Origin: JBKHHU01 sp046539045
GTDB taxonomy: Bacteria; Planctomycetota; Phycisphaerae; SM23-33
DNA length: 14,422 nucleotides
Direction: 5' to 3'
NCBI GenBank assembly: GCA_046539045.1
Contig: JBKHHU010000075.1
Location: 1 to 14,422, forward strand
Below the pieces are notes generated by a model, which saw nothing but the letters and a program-made list of their open reading frames with translations, had not been told where the DNA came from and did no database searches. This document shows, piece after piece, positions 1-7,803 of this stretch (its first letter is position 1; the number at the start of each line of letters is the position of its first letter). The position numbers and the translations under genes were made by a program.

Positions 1-69
1 GGATCCGCCTCGCGTTGGGCAAAGCGGCTGGGGGAGTTGTTTCAGCGGTGGGCCGGCGTCGGCGGGGAG

Positions 70-2121
70 TTACTTCTTGCCGATGAGCTTGAGGAACTTG
101 TCTTCGTCGATCTGCTCGACGTCGTTCTCTTCGGCGTCGGTGGTTTTGCGATCGCCCGGCTCGGAGCCGACGACGAGGTAGTCGGTGTTGCTGGAGACGC
201 TGGAACGGGACTTACCGCCCTGCTTGCGGATCTCGTCCTTCGCTTCGTCGCGGGTCATCGACTTCAGCGAACCGGTCAGCACGAGCGTCTTGCCCTTCAG
301 GCGGCTGCCCGTTCGCTCGACTTTCGGATCCAGGCCGTGATCCTTCAGACGCTTGATCAGCCGCTGGTTGGCGTCGTTGTCGAACCAGTCGAGAATGGCG
401 TCGGCCATCTTGTCGCCCATGCCGGACATCTGCATCAGGTCGTCCCTGCCGGCGCGGGCGAGTGTGTCCATGGAGCCGAACTGCTCGGCCAGGTCGCCGG
501 CGACGCTTCGCCCGACGTGCGGGATGCCCAGCGCGTAGATCAGTCGCGGGAGCGTGGCGGTGTCGGTGGTCTTCCGGATCTCGTCGATGAGCTTCTTGGC
601 GCTCTTCTCGCCGACGCGTTCCAGTTGCGTCAGGTCATCCGGCTGTAGTTCGTACAGGTCGGCGGGGCTGGCGACGACCTCCCGATCGACCAGTTGCTCG
701 ACGAGCTTGTCGCCGAGCCCGTCGATATCCAGTGCGGGCCTGGAGCCGAAGTGCGTGATGCTCTGTTTCCGCTGGGCCGGGCAGGCGGTGTTGGTGCATC
801 GCGTGACGGCCTCGGACTCGGGCTTGGAGACCTCTTCCCCGCAGGCGGGGCACTTGTTCGGGAGCGTGTACTTCTTTTCGTTTCCGTTGCGTTTACTCTT
901 CTGGACCTCCACCACGTGCGGGATGACGTCCCCGGCCCGTTCGACGACGATCCAGTCGCCGACGCGGATGTCCTTGCGGTCGATCTCGTCCTGGTTGTGC
1001 AGCGAAACGTTGCTGACCTGCACGCCGCCGAGTTGGATCGGCTCGATGTGCGCCACCGGCGTCAGCGCACCGGTGCGCCCGACGTAAACCTTGATTTCGT
1101 TGATCCGGGTCGGCTTGCGCGGGGCGGGGAACTTCCACGCCACCGCCCACCGCGGGTTGGCCGAGCGCACACCCAGTTCGTCGCGGTCGGCGAAACGATC
1201 CACCTTGAACACGCAGCCGTCGATTTCGTAATCCAGCTTGCTTCGGCGTCCGGCCATGTCGTTGTACCACTGGATCGCCTGGTCCAGCGACTTGCAGAGC
1301 GTCGGCTCGGGGTTGGTCTGGAAGCCGAGTTTGCGAAGTTTCTTCAGCGCCTGCCAGTGGGATTCGGGCAGGCCTGTGGAGTCGGGCGTCATCTCCCAGC
1401 AGAAGAACCGCAGCGGACGATCGGCGGTGATGGCGGAGTCCAGTTGCCTGAGGCTGCCCGCCGCGGCGTTGCGCGGGTTGGCGAAGGTCTTGTTGCCCTG
1501 CTCCTCCTGCTTCCGGTTGAACTCGCCGAACGCGCCCTTGGGCATGTAAACCTCGCCGCGGACGACCAGGTGACGCGGGATCGGCTCGTCGGCGTCCTCG
1601 GTGAGCTTCAGCGGGACCTCGTGGATCGTCTTGAGATTGTCGGTGACATTCTCGCCCACCAGGCCGTTGCCGCGGGTCGAGGCGGTGACCAGCGAGCCGT
1701 CTTCGTAGATCAGCTCGACGCTGAGCCCGTCGTATTTCGGCTCGGCCACGAGGTGAACGTTATTCTTGTCCAGCTCGTCCCGGCAGGTTTCGTAGAAGCG
1801 GCGGAACTGTGTCTCGTCATTAATCGACCGGAGGCTGAGCATGGGCGATTCGTGCTCGACGCTGCCGAGTTCCTCGCGCGGCTCTGCCCCGACGCGCTGG
1901 GTCGGACTGTCGGCGGTCCGGAGGTCCGGGTACTTCTCTTCGATGGCGATCAGCTCATTCTTCAGATCGTCGTATTCGGCGTCGGAGATTTCCGGATCGC
2001 TCTCGACGTAGTAGAGGCGATTGTGATGTTCAATCTGCTCGCGAAGCTCCTTCGCCCGCTTGCGTGCCTCCTTCTTGTTCATGTCGTCGACTTTTTCCTG
2101 TATGTCGGTCTGGTCACTCAT
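70..2121 (-). CDS. ligA: NAD-dependent DNA ligase LigA
   Basis: The 683-residue product seals nicks in duplex DNA using NAD+ as adenylate donor; E. coli LigA is 671 residues. All LigA modules are visible in order. The Ia domain has the YY-x-x-D-P-x-I-S-D-A-E-Y-D signature near residues 37-51. The nucleotidyltransferase core has the KxDG motif with catalytic Lys129. The OB fold contains GRTGALTPVA near 348-357. A four-Cys zinc finger follows (C424, C427, C442, C447), then helix-hairpin-helix repeats about 465-580 and a C-terminal BRCT domain about 605-683. The start at 2121 lies only 3 nt after the polX stop, which favours translational coupling; its Shine-Dalgarno (GGGA) is weak, and Met14 (2082) is an alternative start. 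It is the last gene of the mutM-polX-ligA operon. The 69 bases to the window edge show no clear terminator. Confidence 0.97.
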   Translation of the reverse strand: MSDQTDIQEKVDDMNKKEARKRAKELREQIEHHNRLYYVESDPEISDAEYDDLKNELIAIEEKYPDLRTADSPTQRVGAEPREELGSVEHESPMLSLRSINDETQFRRFYETCRDELDKNNVHLVAEPKYDGLSVELIYEDGSLVTASTRGNGLVGENVTDNLKTIHEVPLKLTEDADEPIPRHLVVRGEVYMPKGAFGEFNRKQEEQGNKTFANPRNAAAGSLRQLDSAITADRPLRFFCWEMTPDSTGLPESHWQALKKLRKLGFQTNPEPTLCKSLDQAIQWYNDMAGRRSKLDYEIDGCVFKVDRFADRDELGVRSANPRWAVAWKFPAPRKPTRINEIKVYVGRTGALTPVAHIEPIQLGGVQVSNVSLHNQDEIDRKDIRVGDWIVVERAGDVIPHVVEVQKSKRNGNEKKYTLPNKCPACGEEVSKPESEAVTRCTNTACPAQRKQSITHFGSRPALDIDGLGDKLVEQLVDREVVASPADLYELQPDDLTQLERVGEKSAKKLIDEIRKTTDTATLPRLIYALGIPHVGRSVAGDLAEQFGSMDTLARAGRDDLMQMSGMGDKMADAILDWFDNDANQRLIKRLKDHGLDPKVERTGSRLKGKTLVLTGSLKSMTRDEAKDEIRKQGGKSRSSVSSNTDYLVVGSEPGDRKTTDAEENDVEQIDEDKFLKLIGKK

Positions 2122-2124
2122 GGT

Positions 2125-3876
2125 TCAGTCCCGCTTGAGTCTCTTTTTGAGTTGTTTGGCGGTCAGGGTGTTGACCACGTCGCCTTTCTCGAGCCAGCCG
2201 CGACGGGCGACGTCTATCCCGAACGGCATGAAGTCCAGATCGCTGAACTTGTGGGCATCCGTGCCGATGCTGATCGTAAGCCCGATCTCTTTGGCGCGTT
2301 TTACGTAAGTATCCGGCAGGTCCAGCCGGTCGGGGGCTGCGTTGATCTCGACGATCACGTCGTGGTCCTTGCAGGCCTGGAAGACCTTGTCCACGTCGAA
2401 GCTGATCGGGTCCCGCCGGCCTATGATCCGCCCAAGCGGATGGGCCAGTGCATGCACCACACCGCTCTTGATGGCCGACAGGTAACGTTCGGTCATGTCC
2501 TTCTCGGACAGGTTTCGGTCGTAGTGGATGCTGGCGATCACCCAGTCCAGGTCGGCCAGCACGTCCTCATCAAGATCGAGCTTGCCGCTCTTGAGGATGT
2601 CCACCTCGATCCCGGCAAGCAGCCAGAAGTCCTTCATCCCGGCGTTCACATGCCGGATGTGCTCGGCGTGCTTTCTGCAGCGGTCGTTGTCCAGCCCCTT
2701 GGCCATCGTGACGCGCTTGGAGTGGTCGGTGACGGCCAGGTACTGCAGCCCGCGATCCCGCGCCGCGGCGGCCATGTCCGAAACCGATTCGTTTCCGTCG
2801 CTCTCGGTGGAGTGGGACTGCAGGTCGCCGCGGATGTCGTCCAGCGTGATCAGCTTCGGCAGGCGGTCCTCGGCCGCTGCGTCGATCTCCCCGCGGTCCT
2901 CCCGCAGTTCCGGCGGAACCCACTTGAGGTTAAGCCGGTGGTAGAGGCTTTCCTCGTCGCTCCCAGCCAGGCGGGCGTCGGTTTTCTGCTTCTGCTGCTT
3001 TCGGCCGCCGACGTCGCCCTTGAACAGCCCGTACTCGTTGAGCTTCCAGTCGCGGTCGATCGCCCGCCGACGCAGCGCGATGTTGTGTGCCTTGGACCCG
3101 GTGAAGTACATCATCGCAGCCCCGAAACTGTGCGATTCGAAAAAGCGGAAGTCCACCTGCATATTGCCGGAGAGTCGGACGGTGAGCTTCTCCTTTCCCT
3201 TGCTGTCGACGCTGTCGATGTTCTCGTACTCGAGTATCTCATCGGCAGCCGTGGATCGGTCTGTCGCCTCAATCAGTACGTCCAGGTCGCCGACGGTTTC
3301 CTTCCTGCGCCGGTAGCTGCCGGCGATCTCGTACCGCTCGAGCGCCTCGCACCCGTCCAGGTGCTTCTTGAGCGAGTCAACGTAGTCGCGGGCGTCCTTC
3401 AGCAGGAACCGGCCGAGCCCTGCTCCGAGCGTCTTGAGGCCTTGGAGGATCTTCTCCTCGGTCTTCTCACCCATGTTCGGCACGTGGCGGACCTTGCCCT
3501 CCTCGCAGGCTTTCCGCAGTTCCTCCAGGCTGCTGACGCCGAGTTCCTCGTGCAGTTTCATCGCCTTTTTCGGCCCGAGGTTCGGGACCTTCATCAGCTC
3601 GGGCAGGCCCTCGGGCACTTCATCCTTCAGATCCTCCAGCCGCTTGCAGGTACCCTTTTCCAGAATCTCGTGGATCTTGTCGGCGGTCTTGTCTCCGATA
3701 TTGGGCAGCGTGGACAGGTCCTTATCCTCCTTGTCCAGATCAGCCAGGCGGTCGGTCATGTCCCGCACGGTCCGGGCGGCGTTGCGGTAGGACCGGATGC
3801 GGAACTGGTTGCCGCCCTGCAGTTCGATCAGGTCGGCGATCCGGTCAAAGATGTCGGCGATCTGAGAATTTTCCAT
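2125..3876 (-). CDS. polX: DNA polymerase/3'-5' exonuclease PolX (PHP domain)
   Basis: This 583-residue family-X polymerase is expected to fill short gaps during base excision repair. Residues 1-150 carry the 8-kDa-like and helix-hairpin-helix region (repeated LPNIG, VPNLG, VPNMG motifs). The palm has GSYRR (186-190) and the catalytic Asp pair D197/D199 in the GDLDVLI block, with the third Asp at D242 in VDFR. The fingers/thumb region has FTGSKAHN (258-265). The C-terminal PHP domain (about 345-583) keeps a full likely metal set: H355, D360, H385, E424, H451, H479, D540, H542. The first PHP motif reads DLQSHS, with Gln353 where many PHP proteins have His. In this family the PHP domain gives 3'-5' exonuclease and 3'-end processing. 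An AGGAG Shine-Dalgarno at 3883-3887 (minus strand) fixes the start. It sits between the mutM-like gene and ligA. Confidence 0.95.
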   Translation of the reverse strand: MENSQIADIFDRIADLIELQGGNQFRIRSYRNAARTVRDMTDRLADLDKEDKDLSTLPNIGDKTADKIHEILEKGTCKRLEDLKDEVPEGLPELMKVPNLGPKKAMKLHEELGVSSLEELRKACEEGKVRHVPNMGEKTEEKILQGLKTLGAGLGRFLLKDARDYVDSLKKHLDGCEALERYEIAGSYRRRKETVGDLDVLIEATDRSTAADEILEYENIDSVDSKGKEKLTVRLSGNMQVDFRFFESHSFGAAMMYFTGSKAHNIALRRRAIDRDWKLNEYGLFKGDVGGRKQQKQKTDARLAGSDEESLYHRLNLKWVPPELREDRGEIDAAAEDRLPKLITLDDIRGDLQSHSTESDGNESVSDMAAAARDRGLQYLAVTDHSKRVTMAKGLDNDRCRKHAEHIRHVNAGMKDFWLLAGIEVDILKSGKLDLDEDVLADLDWVIASIHYDRNLSEKDMTERYLSAIKSGVVHALAHPLGRIIGRRDPISFDVDKVFQACKDHDVIVEINAAPDRLDLPDTYVKRAKEIGLTISIGTDAHKFSDLDFMPFGIDVARRGWLEKGDVVNTLTAKQLKKRLKRD

Positions 3877-3905
3877 TGGTCACTCCTGGCTGATTCCGAC
3901 CGGCT

Positions 3906-4700
3906 TCAGGTAGCCTCCTGACAGGCCGGGCAGAACCACGTGGTGCGGTTGTTGACTTTCGTTTCCTTTAGGTTTCCGCCGCAACGGGGGCAGTTACCGT
4001 CGGGTCCTCGCCGGCCTATCAGTTGCCTGCCTTTCATGCTTCCGACGTCCCCGCCGTGTCTGGCACCGGCTTGCAGCGTCCGGCGCATGGTGGTGTAGAG
4101 CGCGTCGATCTGCGTGTCGGCCAGGTTGCTCAGAGGCGTTTCGGGGTGGATCCCCGCCTGCAGGAGGATCTCATCGGCCCAGACGTTCCCGATCCCCGCG
4201 ATGAAGGACTGGTCCATCAGGGCCGACTTGGCCATCTTGTCTTTGGAGCGGACCATCCGGACGAAACGTTCCTTCGTCAGCCGGTCGCTCAAGGCGTCGG
4301 GCCCCTGGCCCTGCTCATCCAGGAAGCTCTCCATATCTTCGACCCAGCCGACCTTGCCCAGCATGCGTCGGCTCACGATCGCCAGCGACCAGCCGGCAGG
4401 AAAATGGAAAGCGACGCGGGTGTATTCGGGCAGACCGTCCTCAAATTTTCCGACTTCCGGCTGACCGGTCATCGCGAAATGCAGAACCAGGCATCCGCCT
4501 TTGCTGATGTCCAGGAACAGGTATTTTCCGTGACGAGTGGAACCGGCGAATTCCGCTCCGGTGACTCGGGCAGCAAGTCTCTGGGGCGTCGCGTCGAACA
4601 ACAGCCGCCGGTCGAGAACCTCGGTCTTGAGAATTTTCTTGTGCAGCGCGTTGGCATCTATCGTTTGTTTGAAACCGGCTACGTCCGGGAGTTCCGGCAT
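3906..4700 (-). CDS. mutM: Fpg/Nei-family DNA glycosylase (MutM-like)
   Basis: The 264-residue product is a bifunctional DNA glycosylase/AP lyase of the Fpg/Nei family, which removes oxidised bases and cuts the strand at the abasic site. Visible family features are the N-terminal MPELP giving the catalytic Pro2 and Glu3, a conserved Lys59 in HGKYLF, the helix-two-turn-helix QSFIAGIGNVWADEILL (165-181) with Asn172, and a C-terminal zinc finger with C237, C240, C257 and C260. The sequence differs from textbook MutM: it begins MPELPDVAGF, not MPELPEVE, and the usual DPRRFG loop reads VSRRMLG (109-115). It therefore belongs to a divergent subfamily and may not be a strict 8-oxoguanine enzyme; the symbol is by family only. 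A minus-strand AAAGG (4711-4707) lies 6 nt before the ATG. It is the first gene of the repair operon. Confidence 0.88.
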   Translation of the reverse strand: MPELPDVAGFKQTIDANALHKKILKTEVLDRRLLFDATPQRLAARVTGAEFAGSTRHGKYLFLDISKGGCLVLHFAMTGQPEVGKFEDGLPEYTRVAFHFPAGWSLAIVSRRMLGKVGWVEDMESFLDEQGQGPDALSDRLTKERFVRMVRSKDKMAKSALMDQSFIAGIGNVWADEILLQAGIHPETPLSNLADTQIDALYTTMRRTLQAGARHGGDVGSMKGRQLIGRRGPDGNCPRCGGNLKETKVNNRTTWFCPACQEAT

Positions 4701-4847
4701 GTTGAGCCTTTCGTCTGCTGTGAAAATGACATACGGTAAATTGTATTACCCCGCCGGTGCGGGATTCCAAGTCGAGCCGGGCAACCGGACCCACTACAAT
4801 TGCATAACGGCGCGGACAGGTCCGGGAAGCCATCCGAAAGGGACAGC
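4701..4847. promoter_or_regulatory. Divergent promoter region between mutM-like and UPF0182 genes
   Basis: This 147-bp gap separates divergently transcribed genes, so promoters for both must lie here or inside the neighbours. For the minus strand I see TTGGAA (4770-4765), a 16-nt spacer and TAATAC (4748-4743). For the plus strand TACAAT (4795-4800) is a good -10 candidate, with only a poor -35 (TCGAGC, 4772-4777). A perfect 5-bp hairpin CCCGC-CGGT-GCGGG (4750-4763) lies between and overlaps the minus-strand spacer. The promoter elements were picked by eye. Confidence 0.4.
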
Positions 4848-7706
4848 ATGTATTCGGCGTTGATCATTGTGTTCATTGCAATCGCTGCAGGCGTGATCGC
4901 CTTGGCGATTCGCAAACGGTGCGTCTGGCTGGGAGGCATTGGCGTGCTGATCGGGATCGGCACGGCATTGTTCTTCTGGTTGCTGGGGTTCTGGGCGGAC
5001 ATGCTCTGGTTCCAGCAGCTCGGATACGGCGGGCGGTTCTGGACGAGCGTATGGGCACAGGTTCTGGCAACGATCGGGGGCGTGCTCGCAGCGGCCTTGA
5101 TCGTCGGTTTGCTGACGTGGTCGCTGGGAAAAAAGCACCTGATCATCCGCGGAGTGGCGGTTGTCGTGGCTGGGTACATCGGCGGGCAATGGGGACACGC
5201 CAACTGGCAGACAGTCCTGCTCTACATCAATGGAGTGGACGCGGGCGTCGCTGACCCGATCCTCGGCAAGGACGTGGGGTTCTACCTTTTCCGCCTTCCG
5301 ATGTATGAATCGCTGCACGCGTTTCTTGCGGGGCTGGCTGTTCTGGCGTTGCTGGCATCGCTGGCGTCGCTGTTTCTCCGGGTGGGGCAGAACATCCTGG
5401 TGTCCTACCAGGCGGACGACACGAACCGGCACCACATCCGCCCCCGGCCGCTGTCGGTGTACCTGTCCATGGCCGCCTTGCTCCTGACGGTGGCCTTCGG
5501 GCTGTTCCTGGACCGCTATGAGCTGATGTACTCCACGTGGGGCGCGGTTCGCGGCGCCGGCTGGACCGATGTCCACGTTCGCCTGCCGGTCTACTGGATC
5601 ATGATCGTTCTGGTGGTGCTGCTGGCGATCACCGTGCTCCTGCTGCCGATGCACGCCGGCGGGCTCCAGAAGCGGCTCCGCCGGCAACTGAGTGAGCGAA
5701 ACCTCAGCGCCTCGTTCATTCACCCTGCCACGCTCCTGCTGGCCGGGGGCGTGCTGGCGGTGCTGTGGGTGATCATCCTGGGCATCGTACCGGGGCTGTT
5801 CCAGTGGTTGCTGGTCGAGCCGAACGAGATCACCTACGAAAAGCCGTACATCTCACACAACATCGAATACACCCGCAAAGCGTTCGGGCTGGAGAAGGCA
5901 GAGCAGCGCGAGTTCCCCGCGTCCAAGCAGTTCTCGCGACAGACAGTGCAGCAGAATCAGGCCCTGTTCGATAACATCCGCCTGTGGGACTACCGCGCAC
6001 TGATGGCCGTCTATCGCCAGTTCCAGGAAATCCGCCTGTACTACCAGTTCCACGACGTGGACATCGACCGCTATACCATCGACGGTGAGTACCGGCAGGT
6101 GATGATCTCGGCTCGCGAAATGGAGTTGAGCAACCTGCCCGGGCCCAGCCAGACGTTCGTCAACCGACACTTCAAGTACACCCACGGGATCGGCGTGACG
6201 CTGACGGCCGTCAACAAGTTCACGCCCGAGGGCCTGCCCGATCTGCTCGTGCGGGACATCCCGCCGAAGTCGACGGCGGAGGGTCTTGAGATCGATCAGC
6301 CGCGAATCTACTACGGCGAACTCACCGACACCTACGCGGTGGTCAACTCCAGCGAGCAGGAATTCGACTACCCCAGCGGCGACCAGAACGTTTACAACCG
6401 CTACGACGGGACCGGAGGCGTGCCGATGGGGTCGCTGTGGCGACAGTTCCTGTTCGGCTGGCAGTTCGGCGGAACAAGCCTGCTGGTCAGCGAGTATCCC
6501 CAGGAAGGTACGCGGATCATGTTCCGGCGGAATATCCGCGAGCGGATCAAGACGCTGGCGCCTTTCCTGCAACTGGACAACGACCCGTACATCGTCCTTG
6601 CCGACGGCAAGCTCTACTGGATGGTGGATGCCTACACCACCACCAACCGGTACCCCTACAGCGAACCGTTCAGCGGAAGCGAAACGATGGACAGCGGCGC
6701 CGGCAGGCCCAGCCGCCGAAACGTGCTGGGCAAATTCGCCGGGAAGAACTACATCCGCAACTCCGTCAAGGTGGTCGTGGACGCCTACGAAGGCTCGGTC
6801 GACTTCTACGTGTTCGACCCGGACGACCCGATCATCCGGACCTGGCGGAACATCTTCCCGGACATGTTCAAGGACCGCCAGGACATGCCCCAGCCGCTCA
6901 AAGAGCACATCCGCTATCCCGAGGACTTCCTGCTGCTGCAGGGGCTCATGTATGCCAAGTACCACATGACCGTCCCGGAGGTCTTTTACAATCAGGAAGA
7001 CCTCTGGGTCCGCGCGACCGAGAAGTATTACCAGTGGGTCCAGCCGGTCCAGCCGTACTACATTATCTGGCAGCCGCCGGATTCCGATCGCCTCGAATAC
7101 GTGCTGATCCAGCCGTTCACGCCGAAGAACCGACAGGTGCTCATCGGATGGATCGCCGGCATGTGCGACGATGAAAACTACGGCAGGTTCCTGTCGTATC
7201 AGTTCCCGAAAGACAAACGCATGCTCGGCCCGCAACAGGTCGAGACCAAGATTGACCAGAATTCGTTCCTCTCCGGCCAACTGAGTCTCTGGGACCAGCG
7301 CGGGAGCAAGGTCATCCGCGGAAACATGCTGGCGATCCCGGTGGCCGACACGCTGCTGTACGTTGAACCGATCTACCTGCAGGCGGAGACCAGCGCGTAT
7401 CCTGAGTTGCGGCTGGTCGTGCTGATGCACCGGGACAACCTCAGCTACGGGGAGACCTTTGAGGATGCCCTGGAAGGCCTGCTGGAAGGTACGCCCTCGT
7501 TGCCGGGAACCCAGCCGACCACGGGGCCGGTCCGGGCACCCGACGTAGCCGAGGCGATCCGCCGAGCCAGCCGGGCGTTCAGTGACTATCAGCGCCTGAC
7601 CGGCGAGGGCAGGTTCCAAGAGGCATCCCAGGCGCTGGACCGCCTGAAAAACGCACTGGAGGAGCTGAAGAAACTCCAGGCACAGGAAGACAACGCCGGG
7701 CGGTAG
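4848..7706 (+). CDS. UPF0182 family integral membrane protein
   Basis: The 952-residue product belongs to the UPF0182 (COG1615) family, large membrane proteins of unknown function known mainly from cyanobacteria and actinobacteria. The N-terminal 320 residues hold about seven or eight hydrophobic segments (near 2-21, 26-48, 68-91, 98-113, 155-178, 204-221, 248-267, 296-318). The family-typical block VEPNEITYEKPYISHNIEYT (323-342) follows, then a long soluble part that is probably extracytoplasmic. The last 40 residues look like a short coiled coil (DRLKNALEELKKLQ). I chose the ATG at 4848 because a GAAAGGGA Shine-Dalgarno sits just upstream; an in-frame ATG at 4800 would add 16 polar residues without a ribosome site. 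It heads a plus-strand unit with the TrkA-C protein 97 nt downstream. No function can be assigned. Confidence 0.92.
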   Translation: MYSALIIVFIAIAAGVIALAIRKRCVWLGGIGVLIGIGTALFFWLLGFWADMLWFQQLGYGGRFWTSVWAQVLATIGGVLAAALIVGLLTWSLGKKHLIIRGVAVVVAGYIGGQWGHANWQTVLLYINGVDAGVADPILGKDVGFYLFRLPMYESLHAFLAGLAVLALLASLASLFLRVGQNILVSYQADDTNRHHIRPRPLSVYLSMAALLLTVAFGLFLDRYELMYSTWGAVRGAGWTDVHVRLPVYWIMIVLVVLLAITVLLLPMHAGGLQKRLRRQLSERNLSASFIHPATLLLAGGVLAVLWVIILGIVPGLFQWLLVEPNEITYEKPYISHNIEYTRKAFGLEKAEQREFPASKQFSRQTVQQNQALFDNIRLWDYRALMAVYRQFQEIRLYYQFHDVDIDRYTIDGEYRQVMISAREMELSNLPGPSQTFVNRHFKYTHGIGVTLTAVNKFTPEGLPDLLVRDIPPKSTAEGLEIDQPRIYYGELTDTYAVVNSSEQEFDYPSGDQNVYNRYDGTGGVPMGSLWRQFLFGWQFGGTSLLVSEYPQEGTRIMFRRNIRERIKTLAPFLQLDNDPYIVLADGKLYWMVDAYTTTNRYPYSEPFSGSETMDSGAGRPSRRNVLGKFAGKNYIRNSVKVVVDAYEGSVDFYVFDPDDPIIRTWRNIFPDMFKDRQDMPQPLKEHIRYPEDFLLLQGLMYAKYHMTVPEVFYNQEDLWVRATEKYYQWVQPVQPYYIIWQPPDSDRLEYVLIQPFTPKNRQVLIGWIAGMCDDENYGRFLSYQFPKDKRMLGPQQVETKIDQNSFLSGQLSLWDQRGSKVIRGNMLAIPVADTLLYVEPIYLQAETSAYPELRLVVLMHRDNLSYGETFEDALEGLLEGTPSLPGTQPTTGPVRAPDVAEAIRRASRAFSDYQRLTGEGRFQEASQALDRLKNALEELKKLQAQEDNAGR

Positions 7707-7803
7707 GAACGCTCGAAGCAAGTTCGGAGAACCGTCGGCCCGCCGGCCGGAGCGGAAGCCGGGCCTTCGATCCACGGATCACGCATGGAAAGGAACGTGA
7801 CGT

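Noticed and set aside
1..6. GGATCC (BamHI site) at the very first base, hinting at a cloned fragment end
   Set aside because: The same hexamer occurs internally (for example near 325 and 4147), and there is no vector sequence. It may be chance.
694..3921. 1075-codon open frame on the plus strand, antisense to ligA and polX
   Set aside because: It is fully covered by two genes with unmistakable domains on the other strand. Long antisense frames are common in GC-rich DNA, and its translation shows no recognisable motif.
7737..7765. GGCCCG/CGGGCC hairpin between the UPF0182 and TrkA-C genes
   Set aside because: Only 6 bp with a 17-nt loop and followed by TTCG, not a T-run. Not credible as an intrinsic terminator.
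5853..7775. 640-codon open frame on the minus strand opposite the UPF0182 gene
   Set aside because: The translation is Val/Arg/Gly-rich without motifs, and it mirrors the codon bias of the plus-strand gene.
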